Source of the DNA: Domibacillus antri
GTDB lineage: Bacteria; Bacillota; Bacilli; Bacillales; Domibacillaceae
Direction of reading: 5' to 3'
DNA length: 64,000 bases
Assembly: GCF_001936625.1 (NCBI RefSeq)
Contig: NZ_MSDU01000022.1
Span: 62,001-126,000 of the forward strand
Every line of letters starts with the position of its first letter. The first letter of the stretch is position 1. A model generated the notes under the pieces. The model made no database searches. It worked only from the letters and a program-made list of their open reading frames with translations, and was not told where the DNA came from. The translations under genes were made by a program, and so were the position numbers. Shown piece after piece: positions 17,485-26,216 of this stretch.

Positions 17485-18171
17485 TTATTTCGGGCTGATA
17501 TGGATGCCTTCACTTTTTTTCCAATCGGCAAAAAAGATCGCTTTTTCATCGTTGTAGCCATGCGCCTTTAATTCTTTAGACAGCCACTTTTGGTCAAAAC
17601 CGAGATCCTGTAAGTTATCCCAAATAATTTCGCCGTCTATAATGATGGCTGTTGGAAGATCGACGGGGCTTTCTGGAATGTTGAGATCCTGCTTTGTCGG
17701 ATTTTCATGAGGTGATTGCAGCAGGAGACTGATTTGTCCATTCGCTTCTAATATGCCGTATTTCACTTCACGCACAGAAAAAACATTCTTCTGTCTCAAT
17801 AAACTCGTTATTTCGTTGACATCTAATTTGTTCTTTTTCAACATCGTCCGGTCAAGTACGCCATCACGGATAATAATGGAAGGATTTCCATCCAATAAGG
17901 AACGGGCCGCTTTCACTTTTTGCGTGAGGAATACGATTCCGAGCATGAGAGCGGTCCATAAGCCTATCGCGTATAAAAAATGAAACGTACTCACCTGATT
18001 ATCGTATAATGTACTTCCTAAGAAATCCCCCAGGACGAGCACAAACACTAAATGATAGGGGGATAATTGGTTGATGGACGTTTTGCCGCTGACGAGAATA
18101 ATGAAAAATAAAGCGGCAAACCCGACGATGACTTTTATGGTCAGTAAACCCAGATCTACTGTTTCCAACAT
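17485..18171 (-). CDS. DUF421 (YetF-type) membrane protein
   Basis: A 228-aa protein with three membrane segments in residues 10-85 and a soluble C-terminal DUF421 domain containing the typical NPSIIIRDGVLDRTMLKKN and a PTAIIIDGEI strand. Bacillaceae carry several paralogues (YetF, YrbG, YdfR and others), some sporulation-linked. I cannot assign orthology or function. AGGAGG lies close before the ATG. Confidence 0.88.
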   Translation of the reverse strand: MLETVDLGLLTIKVIVGFAALFFIILVSGKTSINQLSPYHLVFVLVLGDFLGSTLYDNQVSTFHFLYAIGLWTALMLGIVFLTQKVKAARSLLDGNPSIIIRDGVLDRTMLKKNKLDVNEITSLLRQKNVFSVREVKYGILEANGQISLLLQSPHENPTKQDLNIPESPVDLPTAIIIDGEIIWDNLQDLGFDQKWLSKELKAHGYNDEKAIFFADWKKSEGIHISPK

Positions 18172-18255
18172 ATCTTTCCTCCTGGTAGCATTTTTCCTCT
18201 TTTATCAGTATGGACGAACAGTCAAGAAAGGTATACATCGGAAATGGATGACATG

Positions 18256-19611
18256 TTAAGAGAAGATTATTTGTACCCAGTAATATAATAAAAATAGCGT
18301 CACCGCTGTTGTCAAAGGAATGACGATTAACGATACACTTAAATAGTCATTCCATGTGACGTTAATCTTGTTTTTCCGCAAAATGTCCATCCAAATAAGA
18401 GAGGCAAGTGTCCCGATCGGGAGTAAAAGGGACCCCATATCACTGCCGATAATATTTGCGAGATAAATGGTTTTTAACGTAATCGGGTCCAGTCCCATTT
18501 CTGTTAACGTAATCGTGCCGATCATTAAAGCAGGATGGTTATTAAATAGATTCGATAAAACAGATACTAATCCCCCCATAATGAAGCTCGCCTGAAGCAG
18601 TCCCTGGCTGACGATCGGCTCGCATACTTGAACGAGCATCGCGGTCAATCCGGCATTATGAAGCCCGTAAATAATGACATACATGGAAAAGGCAAAAATC
18701 AGGATGTGCCAAGGCGTTTTTTTCAAAATATCAATCGGGTTTGTGCGCAAATGATACCATCTCCACCCGAGCAGGATGAGCGACCCGAGTACGGCCACCA
18801 GTTCAATAGGAATGGACAGGTAAGAAGCGACAAAAAGGAGACAGCGCAGGACAAAGACAAACAGCAGGACTTTCAGCATAAACTTGGTTCGTTTCCGTTT
18901 TGTTTCGACACTGACGGAACCCTTTAACGGATGGAAATGTTTCGTGAAAAAAATTTCTTCTATATCATATAAAGAATTTGGCAATTCCTTTGGCAGTTTT
19001 TTCTTGACGACGATAAACATCAGCCAGGACATAAACAAGAGACCGAGTGTAGCAGGGACAAACATCATGGCGGTATGCATATAAAGCGACATATGAACAA
19101 TTTTCAGGGCGATTAAATTCACAATATTGCTGACCCCAATGGGCGCGCTCGAAGCCGTTGCGATCAGGGCGCCGCTTAATAAATAGGGGAGCTGTTCATG
19201 CGGCTTTAATCGAAGGTTTTTCAGAAGCAGTATTAAGATAGGTGTCGTAATTAAAATGCTGCCGTCATTGTTAAATAGAAGCGTCATTAAAAAACAGAGC
19301 AGCTGAATGTACCAATACAGGCGATAGCCGGAACCTTTCGCTAAATGGAGAAGCCGTGCCGCCGCCCAGTGAAAGAAACCGAAACTTTCCAAAATAACTG
19401 CCATGACAATCGTGGCCATAATGGTGATCGATGCGCCGCCGATTTTACTGATAATATCTGAAATATCGCTGCTCGATACAATGCCTGTGAGTAAAATCAC
19501 GCCTGCCCCGGCGGATGCCGGCCATGCCTCATTGATCCCGCCCGGTCTTGCTAATATGACGAACATGGTCATGATAAACACAAATACGGTGATTGCCATT
19601 TCGAAGCTCAT
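18256..19611 (-). CDS. ArsB/NhaD-family ion transporter
   Basis: Polytopic membrane protein of 451 aa with about eleven hydrophobic segments and family-typical stretches: FNNDGSILITTPILILLL, GALIATASSAPIGVSNIVN and NIIGSDMGSLLLPIGTLASL. It belongs to the arsenite permease / Na+/H+ antiporter superfamily. The ATG at 19611 follows AAGGAG; the longer reading frame to 19647 has no ribosome binding site. No arsR or arsC is adjacent, unlike the arsRBC operon at 41776-43879, whose pump belongs to the same family, so its ion may not be arsenite. Confidence 0.86.
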   Translation of the reverse strand: MSFEMAITVFVFIMTMFVILARPGGINEAWPASAGAGVILLTGIVSSSDISDIISKIGGASITIMATIVMAVILESFGFFHWAAARLLHLAKGSGYRLYWYIQLLCFLMTLLFNNDGSILITTPILILLLKNLRLKPHEQLPYLLSGALIATASSAPIGVSNIVNLIALKIVHMSLYMHTAMMFVPATLGLLFMSWLMFIVVKKKLPKELPNSLYDIEEIFFTKHFHPLKGSVSVETKRKRTKFMLKVLLFVFVLRCLLFVASYLSIPIELVAVLGSLILLGWRWYHLRTNPIDILKKTPWHILIFAFSMYVIIYGLHNAGLTAMLVQVCEPIVSQGLLQASFIMGGLVSVLSNLFNNHPALMIGTITLTEMGLDPITLKTIYLANIIGSDMGSLLLPIGTLASLIWMDILRKNKINVTWNDYLSVSLIVIPLTTAVTLFLLYYWVQIIFS

Positions 19612-19923
19612 GATTACCTTCTCCTTTTTCAAAAGAGCCTGAGCCATTAGCCCTTCTTGTCCGATTTAATAGTATATTTATATTCACCTCTATGAAAATG
19701 TAACTGGATAACAAACCTAATCTTCCAAGGAAATTTGAGTGTTCACGAGACATAGGACTAGTAACGTGATCTCTATCATGCATCATGGCTGTTTTGGATG
19801 ATTCATAGGCTCTTCACCGTTTGCGGTTTCGTGAATCTCCACTTTTAAAAAAAGGTTATAGAGAAGGAAAAAGAAGGGCAGGCTATTGTCTGATGAGTGT
19901 TAAATAAGGAGTGGTCCGCCCGC
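19612..19923. other. Intergenic region between divergent transporter and csbB genes
   Basis: About 310 bp that should hold the promoters of both the minus-strand ArsB/NhaD gene and the csbB-type operon. I found no convincing sigma-A or sigma-B pair. A TGTAAC at about 19699 resembles an ECF -35 box but lacks a matching -10. No ORF with a ribosome binding site is seen. Confidence 0.4.
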
Positions 19924-20919
19924 ATGGAGGTTATTTCGATTATTATTCCCGCTTACAACGAGGAAGAAAATATACCGTTAATTTATGAAAGCATTGTTAA
20001 AGAATTCTCAAGACTCCCTTATGATGTGGAAGTGCTGTTTATCAATGATGCCAGTACGGATGGAACGCTTGAACGGATCAAAAAATTATCCAAGAGAACG
20101 TCAAATGTGAAATACGTTTCCTTCTCACGCAATTTTGGAAAGGAAGCGTCTCTTTTTGCCGGGCTGCAGTATATAACCGGCAAAGCGGCGATTTTGATGG
20201 ATGCCGATCTGCAGCATCCGCCCTCGTTAATCCCTGAATTAATTAAAGGGCATGAAGAAGGCTATGATCAAGTCATTGCCCGGCGGAACCGGAAAGGGGA
20301 GCCCTCGTTTCGCCGATTGTGCGCCGCCGCTTATTATAAAATGGTTAACAAAGTGGTGGATGTGGATATTGAGGACGGCGTCGGTGATTTCAGGCTTCTG
20401 AGTGAAAGAGCGGTACAGGCCGCCTTGTCCTTAAATGAAAATCAGCGTTTTTCCAAAGGGCTGTTTTCCTGGATCGGCATGCAGCAGAAAATCATCGATT
20501 ACGATCATGTGCTCCGTGAAAACGGCGATACAAAATGGTCGTTTTCAAAACTGCTGAACTACGGGCTGGACGGGCTTTGGTCATTTAATCATAAGCCGCT
20601 CAGAGCCTGTTTTTATACAGGTGCGTTTATTTTGCTGATGGCGGTGATTTACAGCGCCATGACGTTTTTTTATATTGTGAAAAATGGAATTGACGTGCCC
20701 GGCTACTTTACGATCATTTCAGCCGTTCTTTTGCTGGGAGGTATTCAGCTGTTAAGTCTGGGGATTATTGGCGAATATATCGGCCGGATTTATTATGAAA
20801 CGAAAAAACGGCCTCCTTTTTTAATTCAGGAAACCAATATTGGGAATGGAGTGCCATATGAGAAGAAAAGGACAAGAATTTATCAGATTCGTCATCATAG
20901 GGGCAATGAATACTTGTAA
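19924..20919 (+). CDS. csbB: CsbB/YkcC-type polyprenyl-phosphate glycosyltransferase
   Basis: Family 2 GT-A enzyme of 331 aa that should transfer a sugar from its nucleotide donor to undecaprenyl phosphate on the cytoplasmic face. It starts MEVISIIIPAYNEEENI, carries the metal-binding DADLQHPP motif and a QRFSKGLFSWIG region, and ends with two membrane helices (about 230-300), all typical of CsbB, YkcC and GtrB. The ATG at 19924 is used because the upstream extension precedes the AAGGAG site. The next gene overlaps its 3' end by 62 nt. In B. subtilis CsbB with YfhO decorates lipoteichoic acid with GlcNAc; the same role is inferred here. Confidence 0.88.
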   Translation: MEVISIIIPAYNEEENIPLIYESIVKEFSRLPYDVEVLFINDASTDGTLERIKKLSKRTSNVKYVSFSRNFGKEASLFAGLQYITGKAAILMDADLQHPPSLIPELIKGHEEGYDQVIARRNRKGEPSFRRLCAAAYYKMVNKVVDVDIEDGVGDFRLLSERAVQAALSLNENQRFSKGLFSWIGMQQKIIDYDHVLRENGDTKWSFSKLLNYGLDGLWSFNHKPLRACFYTGAFILLMAVIYSAMTFFYIVKNGIDVPGYFTIISAVLLLGGIQLLSLGIIGEYIGRIYYETKKRPPFLIQETNIGNGVPYEKKRTRIYQIRHHRGNEYL

Positions 20920-21247
20920 TTATTATGTGATGTATTTGCTGCTTCATTCGGCGGCTGGATTAACGTATATTGTATCTCATCTGACAGCCTTTTTTGTCAG
21001 TATGATCCTCTCCTTTTTTTTGCATTCATACATTACCTATAGAGTAAAGCCGACGCTGTCCGCTTTTTTTGCGTTCCCGCTCACACAGCTTTTTAATGTG
21101 ACTGTCTCTTCTCTTGTCATGTATGTCTTTATTGAATATCTCCATATGAACAGCACGATGGCGCCGATCATCGCTGTCGCCGCTGCGGTTCCGGTGACGT
21201 TTATCGTGACAGGTAAAATATTTAAAAAAGAGCGTGTTACAGGATGA
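20858..21247 (+). CDS. GtrA-family membrane protein (lipid-linked sugar flippase)
   Basis: A 129-aa protein with four membrane helices, starting MRRKGQEFIRFVIIGAMNT, the GtrA/GtcA signature. Such proteins are thought to flip undecaprenyl-phosphate sugars to the outer face of the membrane. The ATG at 20858 follows TGGAG and lies inside the csbB 3' end, and the stop overlaps the yfhO start (ATGA), so all three genes are translationally coupled. This places the flippase between the lipid-sugar synthase and the extracytoplasmic transferase. Confidence 0.87.
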   Translation: MRRKGQEFIRFVIIGAMNTCNYYVMYLLLHSAAGLTYIVSHLTAFFVSMILSFFLHSYITYRVKPTLSAFFAFPLTQLFNVTVSSLVMYVFIEYLHMNSTMAPIIAVAAAVPVTFIVTGKIFKKERVTG

Positions 21248-23871
21248 GCAAAAAATCGATATGGCTTTTACTGCTCGGCAGTTTGCTGCTGTCTGCGGCG
21301 GCGCATGTCTTTTTTTTGCACGAGTGGACGGAAGGAAGGTTTATGGCCGGCCCCAATGACGGACTGTCTCAAATCGTTCCTTTTAAAACCTTTATTTATG
21401 AACAATACAGCAAAGGGACCTTTTTTTATTCGTGGGGATTTGGACTTGGCGGAGGATTTTACAGTCAGCTGGCCTACTATTATTCAACGTCCGCCGTGTT
21501 TCTCCTCACGATGTGCGCTGTTTTTTTGATGGAATCCTTTCATATAATTGGGCCGCCCGATTTTTTCTTTTGGCTGAAGGCGGGCTTGATTGTCAGCATC
21601 CTCCGGTTAAGTGTCATTTTATTTGTTTCCACACTGGTGTACCGGTATATGAACATCCATACGGCCGCCGCTTTTTCAGGGGCCGCTGTGTATGGCGTGT
21701 CCATTATGTATTTCCGGCATGTGGTCTTTTGGGAGTTTTTTGCGGATGCGATGCTTTGGGTGCCTTTGCTTGTGTTCGGGGTTGAAAAAATCATCAGGGA
21801 AGAACGGTCTCTTTTGTTCATTGTGACGCTCTCTTTCATGCTGATCCATAACTTTTATTTTGCTTACATCAATCTCATTTTTTTATTCATTTATATGGTT
21901 TTCCGCTGGATGTTTCCGTTAACGGAAAGTGAGCTGTCAAAAGGGCGGCAGCTGAAATGGTTTATACAAGGCGGGGGCATCAGTTTTTGTATCAGTGCCG
22001 TCGCTCTTCTCCCGGCCGTTTACGGGTTTCTAAACAATGCCCGCCCAGTATACCAACAGGAAATACCATGGTTTGATTTTACCGATAATATTTTGTTTTC
22101 CAGCCGCTTCATTATTCTGCCGTCTCTCGTTGTCCTCTTTTTGCTGACACGTTCTTTTTATCAACACCGTGTCTTTGCTTTTTTTGCCGCATTGAGCCTT
22201 TTTTTGGTCCTGCTTCATTTCAGCCCGCTGGCGGCCAGTGCCTTTAATGGCTTTTCCGCTCCGCAATACCGATGGGAATATGTGCTGTCTTTTACAGCAG
22301 GCGGCGTGACGGGGGCGGGGCTGAACCTTTTAAGAAACACCCATTTCCGCCCAGTTTTCGGGTCGGTTGCCGGAACGATTTTGCTGTATGGGCTGATCGG
22401 CTATGCGGAACAGCGTTTGCCGATCAGCAGCGGACAGTTGAAGGCGCTGTATGCTTTTATTTTGTCTTTGCTGTTGATGACCGTCATTATCGTCCTGCTT
22501 TTCAGCTGGAAAAAAAAGAAATGGACAAGGATGATGCTGCAAGGATGGGTTTTATTGTCGAGTGTGCTGGTCGTCAATGTTTACCAGAAGTATGCCGTTT
22601 CTGACTATTCGGTTCATCAAGTGTCCAATAAATTTTTAACGAGTGATGACTTCAACAGCGAAGAACAGCAGCAGCTGATCGAAAAAATAAAACACGAAGA
22701 AGGGGACCGCCTGTTTCGGATTGACTGGATGACAGCGGCAAGGAATAATACGCCCATTGTGCAGGGTTTTAACGGGACCAGCCTGTATTCCAGTATTTTG
22801 AACGAAGCGCTTTTATTTTTTTATTGGCATGATTTGAAAATCGATATGGGCAGAGAAAGTGTCAGCCGTTTTGCCACGCTTGGCAGCCGTTCGAATCTTC
22901 ACAGCCTGCTGCAGGCAGACTATTGGATGAGAGAGAAAAACAAAAGCGGGCAGGCACCGTATGGCTTTGTTCTTTTTGCGGAATCCGAGAATTATGTGGT
23001 GTACAAAAACACCATGCCGCTGCCTTTTGTCCGGACAGTTAAAAACGTGTTTTCTGAAAAAGACTTGCAATCCGCCCCGCCGCTTGATCGGGAGCATGCG
23101 ATGCTCGAAGGAATCATTTTGAACCGGAGCAGTACGCGCCAGCCGTCTAAGGAAACCAATCATATAGGCAGCACCGTCATGGAAACAATCGGGGCAGCGT
23201 ATCAGCAGAACCGCCTCACCGTTTCAGAAAAAACAGGCGGAATCGATTTAATCCCGGACCGGAAGCTTCTCGGATCAGGCGATTTCTACGTCCATTTTAC
23301 GATTGAAAATCTCGATGGAAAGGGTTTTTCTTTGAAGGTGAATGACTACCGGACAACGAGAAAACACGGTGCGTCCATTTATAAAACAGGTGTGAACGAC
23401 TTGGTGATCCGGGTGCCGAAAAGGGAAAAAGTGTCGATTCGTGTACCGGAAGGACGCTATGAATTGAAAGGACTTGCCTTATACGAAGAAGACTATCGTG
23501 AACTGAAGATGGCTGCCGGGAAAGAAGCGGACAATCCCTCTTTCGAATGGAATCGGAATAAAATCTCGATTGACTATCACAATCGGTCCGGCGAAATGTA
23601 TATGATGCTGCCGATTCCTTATGAAAAAGGCTGGGAACTGAGCATAAACGGCGAACAACAGCCGGTTGAAAAAGCAAACTATGCATGGACGGGTTTTGCA
23701 TTAAAAGAAGGAATCAATCATATTGAATTCGTCTATTATCCGCCTTACTTTCAAATGTCTCTTTTTCTGTCGCTGGCTGGCATACTGGGGGCTGTCATCA
23801 TTTGCAGACGGCGGCCTATATGCCGCCTGAAAAATCCTCATTTTAAAGAAAAGCAAAATGGGGAAAACTGA
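21244..23871 (+). CDS. yfhO: YfhO-type GT-C membrane glycosyltransferase
   Basis: An 875-aa protein with about 13 membrane helices in residues 5-440, a large extracytoplasmic domain (about 450-840) and a final C-terminal helix (about 840-860), matching YfhO in size and layout. The first loop holds GPNDGLSQIVPF, an acidic site typical of GT-C enzymes. It should use the flipped undecaprenyl-phosphate sugar to glycosylate a surface polymer, in B. subtilis lipoteichoic acid. It is the last gene of the tightly coupled csbB-gtrA-yfhO set. Confidence 0.88.
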   Translation: MSKKSIWLLLLGSLLLSAAAHVFFLHEWTEGRFMAGPNDGLSQIVPFKTFIYEQYSKGTFFYSWGFGLGGGFYSQLAYYYSTSAVFLLTMCAVFLMESFHIIGPPDFFFWLKAGLIVSILRLSVILFVSTLVYRYMNIHTAAAFSGAAVYGVSIMYFRHVVFWEFFADAMLWVPLLVFGVEKIIREERSLLFIVTLSFMLIHNFYFAYINLIFLFIYMVFRWMFPLTESELSKGRQLKWFIQGGGISFCISAVALLPAVYGFLNNARPVYQQEIPWFDFTDNILFSSRFIILPSLVVLFLLTRSFYQHRVFAFFAALSLFLVLLHFSPLAASAFNGFSAPQYRWEYVLSFTAGGVTGAGLNLLRNTHFRPVFGSVAGTILLYGLIGYAEQRLPISSGQLKALYAFILSLLLMTVIIVLLFSWKKKKWTRMMLQGWVLLSSVLVVNVYQKYAVSDYSVHQVSNKFLTSDDFNSEEQQQLIEKIKHEEGDRLFRIDWMTAARNNTPIVQGFNGTSLYSSILNEALLFFYWHDLKIDMGRESVSRFATLGSRSNLHSLLQADYWMREKNKSGQAPYGFVLFAESENYVVYKNTMPLPFVRTVKNVFSEKDLQSAPPLDREHAMLEGIILNRSSTRQPSKETNHIGSTVMETIGAAYQQNRLTVSEKTGGIDLIPDRKLLGSGDFYVHFTIENLDGKGFSLKVNDYRTTRKHGASIYKTGVNDLVIRVPKREKVSIRVPEGRYELKGLALYEEDYRELKMAAGKEADNPSFEWNRNKISIDYHNRSGEMYMMLPIPYEKGWELSINGEQQPVEKANYAWTGFALKEGINHIEFVYYPPYFQMSLFLSLAGILGAVIICRRRPICRLKNPHFKEKQNGEN

Positions 23872-23903
23872 AGGGCAGAAACCAATTTAGAGGTGATGAC
23901 AAG

Positions 23904-24299
23904 GTGGACCGAATCAAGATTGCCGGTGTTTTTGCCGGCGGGAGCAAAAATGCCGAGTGTTTTATTGTGACCCATAACGGCCGGCACATCGCCGCCATTC
24001 CCGAAATAGCCGTATCGTTTTATGTTGGGGATGGACGAAAAGCGGCGTTGAACGTTTTGACGGGGCCTCTGTCAGCCTGTGATGCCGAAAAAGCCTACGA
24101 CACCATTTATGAGTTGGTTTATCCGCAGGGCAGCAAGGAATTGGACTTCATGGGCTGGTTTGAAGAAAAATATGGAATCTCTTGGCATACATTTGATGAA
24201 GGAATGAAAAAAGCCAAGGCGACGCTGCTGGAACGGAAACAGGCATTTAGCCATGCCGTGTCCAGATTCTACAAAGAAAAAGAAGCCGCTGCCCCATAA
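23904..24299 (+). CDS. Hypothetical protein, 131 aa
   Basis: Unrecognised soluble protein. It begins MDRIKIAGVFAGGSKNAECF and ends with a Lys/Glu/Ala-rich helix. GTG start with GAGGTGAT upstream. It lies 32 nt after yfhO on the same strand and may be a fourth gene of that transcript. Repeat copy B follows immediately. I see no catalytic motif, signal peptide or membrane segment. Confidence 0.7.
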   Translation: MDRIKIAGVFAGGSKNAECFIVTHNGRHIAAIPEIAVSFYVGDGRKAALNVLTGPLSACDAEKAYDTIYELVYPQGSKELDFMGWFEEKYGISWHTFDEGMKKAKATLLERKQAFSHAVSRFYKEKEAAAP

Positions 24300-24312
24300 A
24301 TTGCGGATGAAT

Positions 24313-24354
24313 GGCCGGATTCTGTACCATTTGGGCCGGATTTTACAATCATAC
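24313..24354. repeat. Composite repeat element, copy B (two units only)
   Basis: Two adjacent 21-nt units at 24313-24333 (GGCCGGATTCTGTACCATTT) and 24334-24354 (GGCCGGATTTTACAATCATA). The first matches the opening unit of copy A at all but two of the written positions. No associated hairpin, so this looks like a truncated copy. Confidence 0.75.
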
Positions 24355-24474
24355 TCTTCTTTATGATCAGCCATCCTGATACCTTCTTGAAAATGGGTTC
24401 CTGTTATTCTCTCCGTTTCTTATAAGAAAATACCGGTCCATTGCACATTTTCCATGATTACCAAAAAGAAGCGT

Positions 24475-24526
24475 TTGCTAAATGGAACTTTTGTTCTTAT
24501 AATAAAACGAAAAGAACGAATGTTCG
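24475..24526 (+). promoter_or_regulatory. Promoter with LexA-type box before the yolD-like gene
   Basis: TTGCTA (24475-24480), 17 bp, TATAAT (24498-24503). AGAACGAATGTTCG at 24513-24526 matches the Bacillus LexA box CGAACRNRYGTTYG at 13 of 14 positions. A weaker GGAACTTTTGTTCT lies in the spacer. A gapless near-copy of this promoter precedes the Y-family polymerase locus at 44146. Confidence 0.75.
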
Positions 24527-24540
24527 AGGAGGCGCTGCAC

Positions 24541-24879
24541 ATGTTATACAATGACCGGAAAATGTTAAAGTGGCAGGGATTTATGCTGTCGGAGCATGCT
24601 GAGCAGATGCAGGAAACGGTCATCGAAAAGAACCCCATTCTTCTGGACGAGCAGGCGAAGGACATATTTGACCGGGTGCTCGCTGCTTCGGTTCATTATG
24701 GAAAGCCGATTGAAATCAAAATGATGACGTTTGGTGAGCCGTATTTCACCGTGACCGGCGTGGTGAAATCCGTTCACTGGGAAGAAGGCTATATCCAGAT
24801 AGCTGGGTCCAGTGCGTATTTTTATATGAAAGATATCGCCTTTATTGATTTCGCGGATGGAGGATGGGGAGAGGACTGA
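24541..24879 (+). CDS. YolD-like family protein
   Basis: A 112-aa protein starting MLYNDRKMLKWQGFMLSEH, the hallmark of YolD-like proteins, which usually sit beside UvrX/YqjW-type Y-family polymerases and are SOS-induced. GAGGAGGCG precedes the ATG; the longer in-frame extension runs through the promoter. Here the gene stands alone, while the polymerase is 20 kb away behind a homologous promoter. YolD proteins are thought to act with the error-prone polymerase; the mechanism is not settled. Confidence 0.87.
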   Translation: MLYNDRKMLKWQGFMLSEHAEQMQETVIEKNPILLDEQAKDIFDRVLAASVHYGKPIEIKMMTFGEPYFTVTGVVKSVHWEEGYIQIAGSSAYFYMKDIAFIDFADGGWGED

Positions 24880-24899
24880 TGAAGCCATGGAAAAAAGAC

Positions 24900-24940
24900 A
24901 AGAGCTCCTGCGAAAATGCAGCAGGAACTCTTATCTTTTA
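24900..24940 (+). terminator. Terminator after the yolD-like gene
   Basis: AAGAGCTCCTGC and GCAGCAGGAACTCTT pair with one bulge around a 6-nt loop, then a T-rich tail. It may also serve the convergent minus-strand gene. Confidence 0.75.
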
Positions 24941-24947
24941 TCAATGA

Positions 24948-25166
24948 TCAGAACGGTGCGGATGCGAGGGTAATTCCGGCTATAAAAGCAAGTGCCATGG
25001 GATAGCCAAGTCCAAATCCTCTCCAGTTTCCAACAGGGCGCAGCCAAACAAACTCCCGATTCACATTGGTCATTTCCGCTATATGAATTTTGCCATCATG
25101 CTCGGTCAGCCGGACTATTTTTCCGTCATAATGGCAGCAGCGTTTATACATGCTTGTGCTGGACAT
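24948..25166 (-). CDS. Small hypothetical protein with C-terminal hydrophobic segment, 72 aa
   Basis: Not recognised. The N-terminal 45 residues are polar with two adjacent Cys (RCCHYDGKIVRL) and a small beta-rich look (GKIVRLTEHDGKIHIAEM). The C-terminus is hydrophobic and Gly-rich (GLGYPMALAFIAGITLA), possibly one membrane helix. A GAGGGGG site precedes two adjacent ATG codons; I chose the second for spacing. Confidence 0.6.
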   Translation of the reverse strand: MSSTSMYKRCCHYDGKIVRLTEHDGKIHIAEMTNVNREFVWLRPVGNWRGFGLGYPMALAFIAGITLASAPF

Positions 25167-25328
25167 CATGAGCCCCCTCATTATTTTACTTTATTATACT
25201 TATTAACGTATGCCGAAAAAGAGATATTGTCATGGATAAGCGTCTATATGCATGAATGATCAAGAACCTTTACAAGCGAAGCACATATAGATAAGAGAGC
25301 ACCCATGTGCAAAGGGGAGGAGAGAACC

Positions 25329-26216
25329 GTGTCCGTGATGAACACACAAACATGGATCTGTGATTTCGTGACCGCATGCCAAAAAAAGACAGGGAAAGAT
25401 CCTTACTTTAGTCAATGTGACACAGTGGGGTCGCCGCTGACGAAATGGTTTCCGGATTTAAGCCCGGCAGAACTGCATTATCACTTGCTTGTCCATGGAT
25501 TATTTGAACCCTATGAATGGATTAATATGGAAAATACTGTTCATGAAATGGATAAAAATAACATATGGAAGATGGTGAATAGGGAATATAACCGATTAAA
25601 AAATAAGTGGAAAGGGCCTGAAATACCCATCTTCATTTTTCCGGTTAGACAGGCCCATCTGGCGGCGGATAAAAGGGCAGTGAAGAAAAATGGGCTTGCG
25701 TTTAAAAAAGCGATTTTTTTATTTCTGGCCCCTGATCTTGCCAAAGAAGAAATAAAGGCCGCCTTGGCCCATGAATATAACCATGTATGCCGGTTAACGC
25801 ACCTAAATGTGGATGATCACCAGCTGTCTTTAAAAGAAGCGCTTATTATTGAAGGGCTCGGGGAATTTGCCGTTAAAGAGTTATACGGTGAAAAATGGCT
25901 GGCTCCGTGGACCGGTCTGTATTCGTTTGCTGATATCGCGGATATTTGGAACCATCGTTTTGTACCAGCCTTGCATCTGGCCGGCAAAGACAGCTGCGAT
26001 GATTTTTTATATGGCCGGGAGGATCGGCAGCTTCCGAAATGGATTGGCTATCACATCGGGTTTCAAATCGTTGACACGTATGAAACTCGCCTCGGTCCTT
26101 TTCCAAATAACGAATTATACACCAAATCATCCGATGAGTTAATAGCAGGCTCTATTTTTGCGTATGAAAACCGCAGCGAAACGCGCGAAAACCAAGAGGG
26201 ACATCAGTTTGACTGA
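25329..26216 (+). CDS. DUF2268 putative zinc metalloprotease (YjaZ-like)
   Basis: A 295-aa protein with a zinc-protease motif HEYNHVCRL (HExxH type) at about residue 150, a downstream Glu-rich ALIIEGLGEF that could supply the third ligand, and the overall DUF2268 pattern of B. subtilis YjaZ. No signal peptide, so it is probably cytoplasmic. GTG start after GGAGGAG; an ATG four codons on is possible. Its last 65 nt overlap the convergent methyltransferase gene. Confidence 0.82.
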   Translation: MSVMNTQTWICDFVTACQKKTGKDPYFSQCDTVGSPLTKWFPDLSPAELHYHLLVHGLFEPYEWINMENTVHEMDKNNIWKMVNREYNRLKNKWKGPEIPIFIFPVRQAHLAADKRAVKKNGLAFKKAIFLFLAPDLAKEEIKAALAHEYNHVCRLTHLNVDDHQLSLKEALIIEGLGEFAVKELYGEKWLAPWTGLYSFADIADIWNHRFVPALHLAGKDSCDDFLYGREDRQLPKWIGYHIGFQIVDTYETRLGPFPNNELYTKSSDELIAGSIFAYENRSETRENQEGHQFD

